Assembly (NCBI GenBank): GCA_949358305.1
Contig: OX442317.1
Location: forward strand, 5,522,186-5,586,185
DNA: 64,000 nt
Direction: 5' to 3'
DNA from: Strigamia acuminata
Taxonomy: Eukaryota; Arthropoda; Chilopoda; Geophilomorpha; Linotaeniidae
Within the stretch, counting starts at the first letter, position 1. Every line of letters starts with the position of its first letter. The position numbers were made by a program, and so were the translations under genes. The notes beneath the pieces were generated by a model. It did not search any database. It had not been told where the DNA came from and saw nothing but the letters and a program-made list of their open reading frames with translations. Below are positions 63,971-64,000 of this stretch, piece after piece.

Positions 63971-64000
63971 CTAAAAGGAATGAATGGAGATAACACGCTG

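Overview
This window comes from a nuclear animal genome. Every recognisable gene is split by short (about 50-100 nt), AT-rich GT-AG introns. The gene content is that of a bilaterian: Mediator MED25, CECR2, BRSK/SAD kinase, SPDEF-type ETS factor, Sbf/MTMR13 and others. Genes are densely packed, introns are short, and there are no SINE/LINE-scale repeats, which points to a compact invertebrate genome. I cannot place it in a phylum from sequence alone. There are no CRISPR arrays, rRNAs or recognisable tRNAs. The window cuts one gene (CEPT1/CHPT1) at its right edge.

Layout, left to right: PRR12/QSER1-like (-, 154-4570), divergent from CECR2 (+, 5650-8875); BRSK kinase (+, 9332-14871); TTLL1 (-, 15539-17104), divergent from a tiny spliced gene of unknown function (+, 17410-17583); MED25 (-, 18198-21848), divergent from glycogen synthase (+, 22115-26024); HSPBP1 (-, 26381-27514), divergent from DNAJC24/DPH4 (+, 27778-28266); PHRF1 (+, 28851-35027); Sbf/MTMR5-13 (+, 36203-46176); FNBP4 (-, 46501-50122), divergent from LYSMD3/4 (+, 50358-51333); POLR3G (-, 51364-52183), divergent from RIC8 (+, 52651-54850); a TCFL5-like bHLH factor (+, 55818-57792); an SPDEF-like ETS factor (+, 58548-61409); a short unrecognised spliced gene (+, 62394-62838); and the 3' part of CEPT1/CHPT1 (-, 63373 to beyond 63970).

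I rebuilt exon chains by joining reading frames at GT/AG sites. For PRR12-like, CECR2, BRSK, TTLL1, GYS, HSPBP1, DNAJC24, PHRF1, Sbf, FNBP4, LYSMD, POLR3G, RIC8, the bHLH gene and SPDEF the chain closes in frame from ATG to stop. The genes do not form a pathway. Several act in the nucleus on transcription or chromatin (PRR12-like, CECR2, MED25, PHRF1, POLR3G, bHLH, SPDEF). The recurrent architecture is head-to-head pairs with short shared promoters and tightly convergent 3' ends (LYSMD and POLR3G stop codons are 30 bp apart).

Most non-genic novelty lies inside introns. I found four candidate non-autonomous DNA transposons with terminal inverted repeats. One has a perfect 8-bp target duplication; two are flanked by TA. 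There are also five intronic arrays of short tandem repeats, several built on an A-rich/TGAA/T-rich near-palindromic core. Two of the transposon-like elements carry such arrays inside them. I saw no wholly new multi-gene system; the best leads are the transposon-borne satellite arrays and three very small candidate genes.
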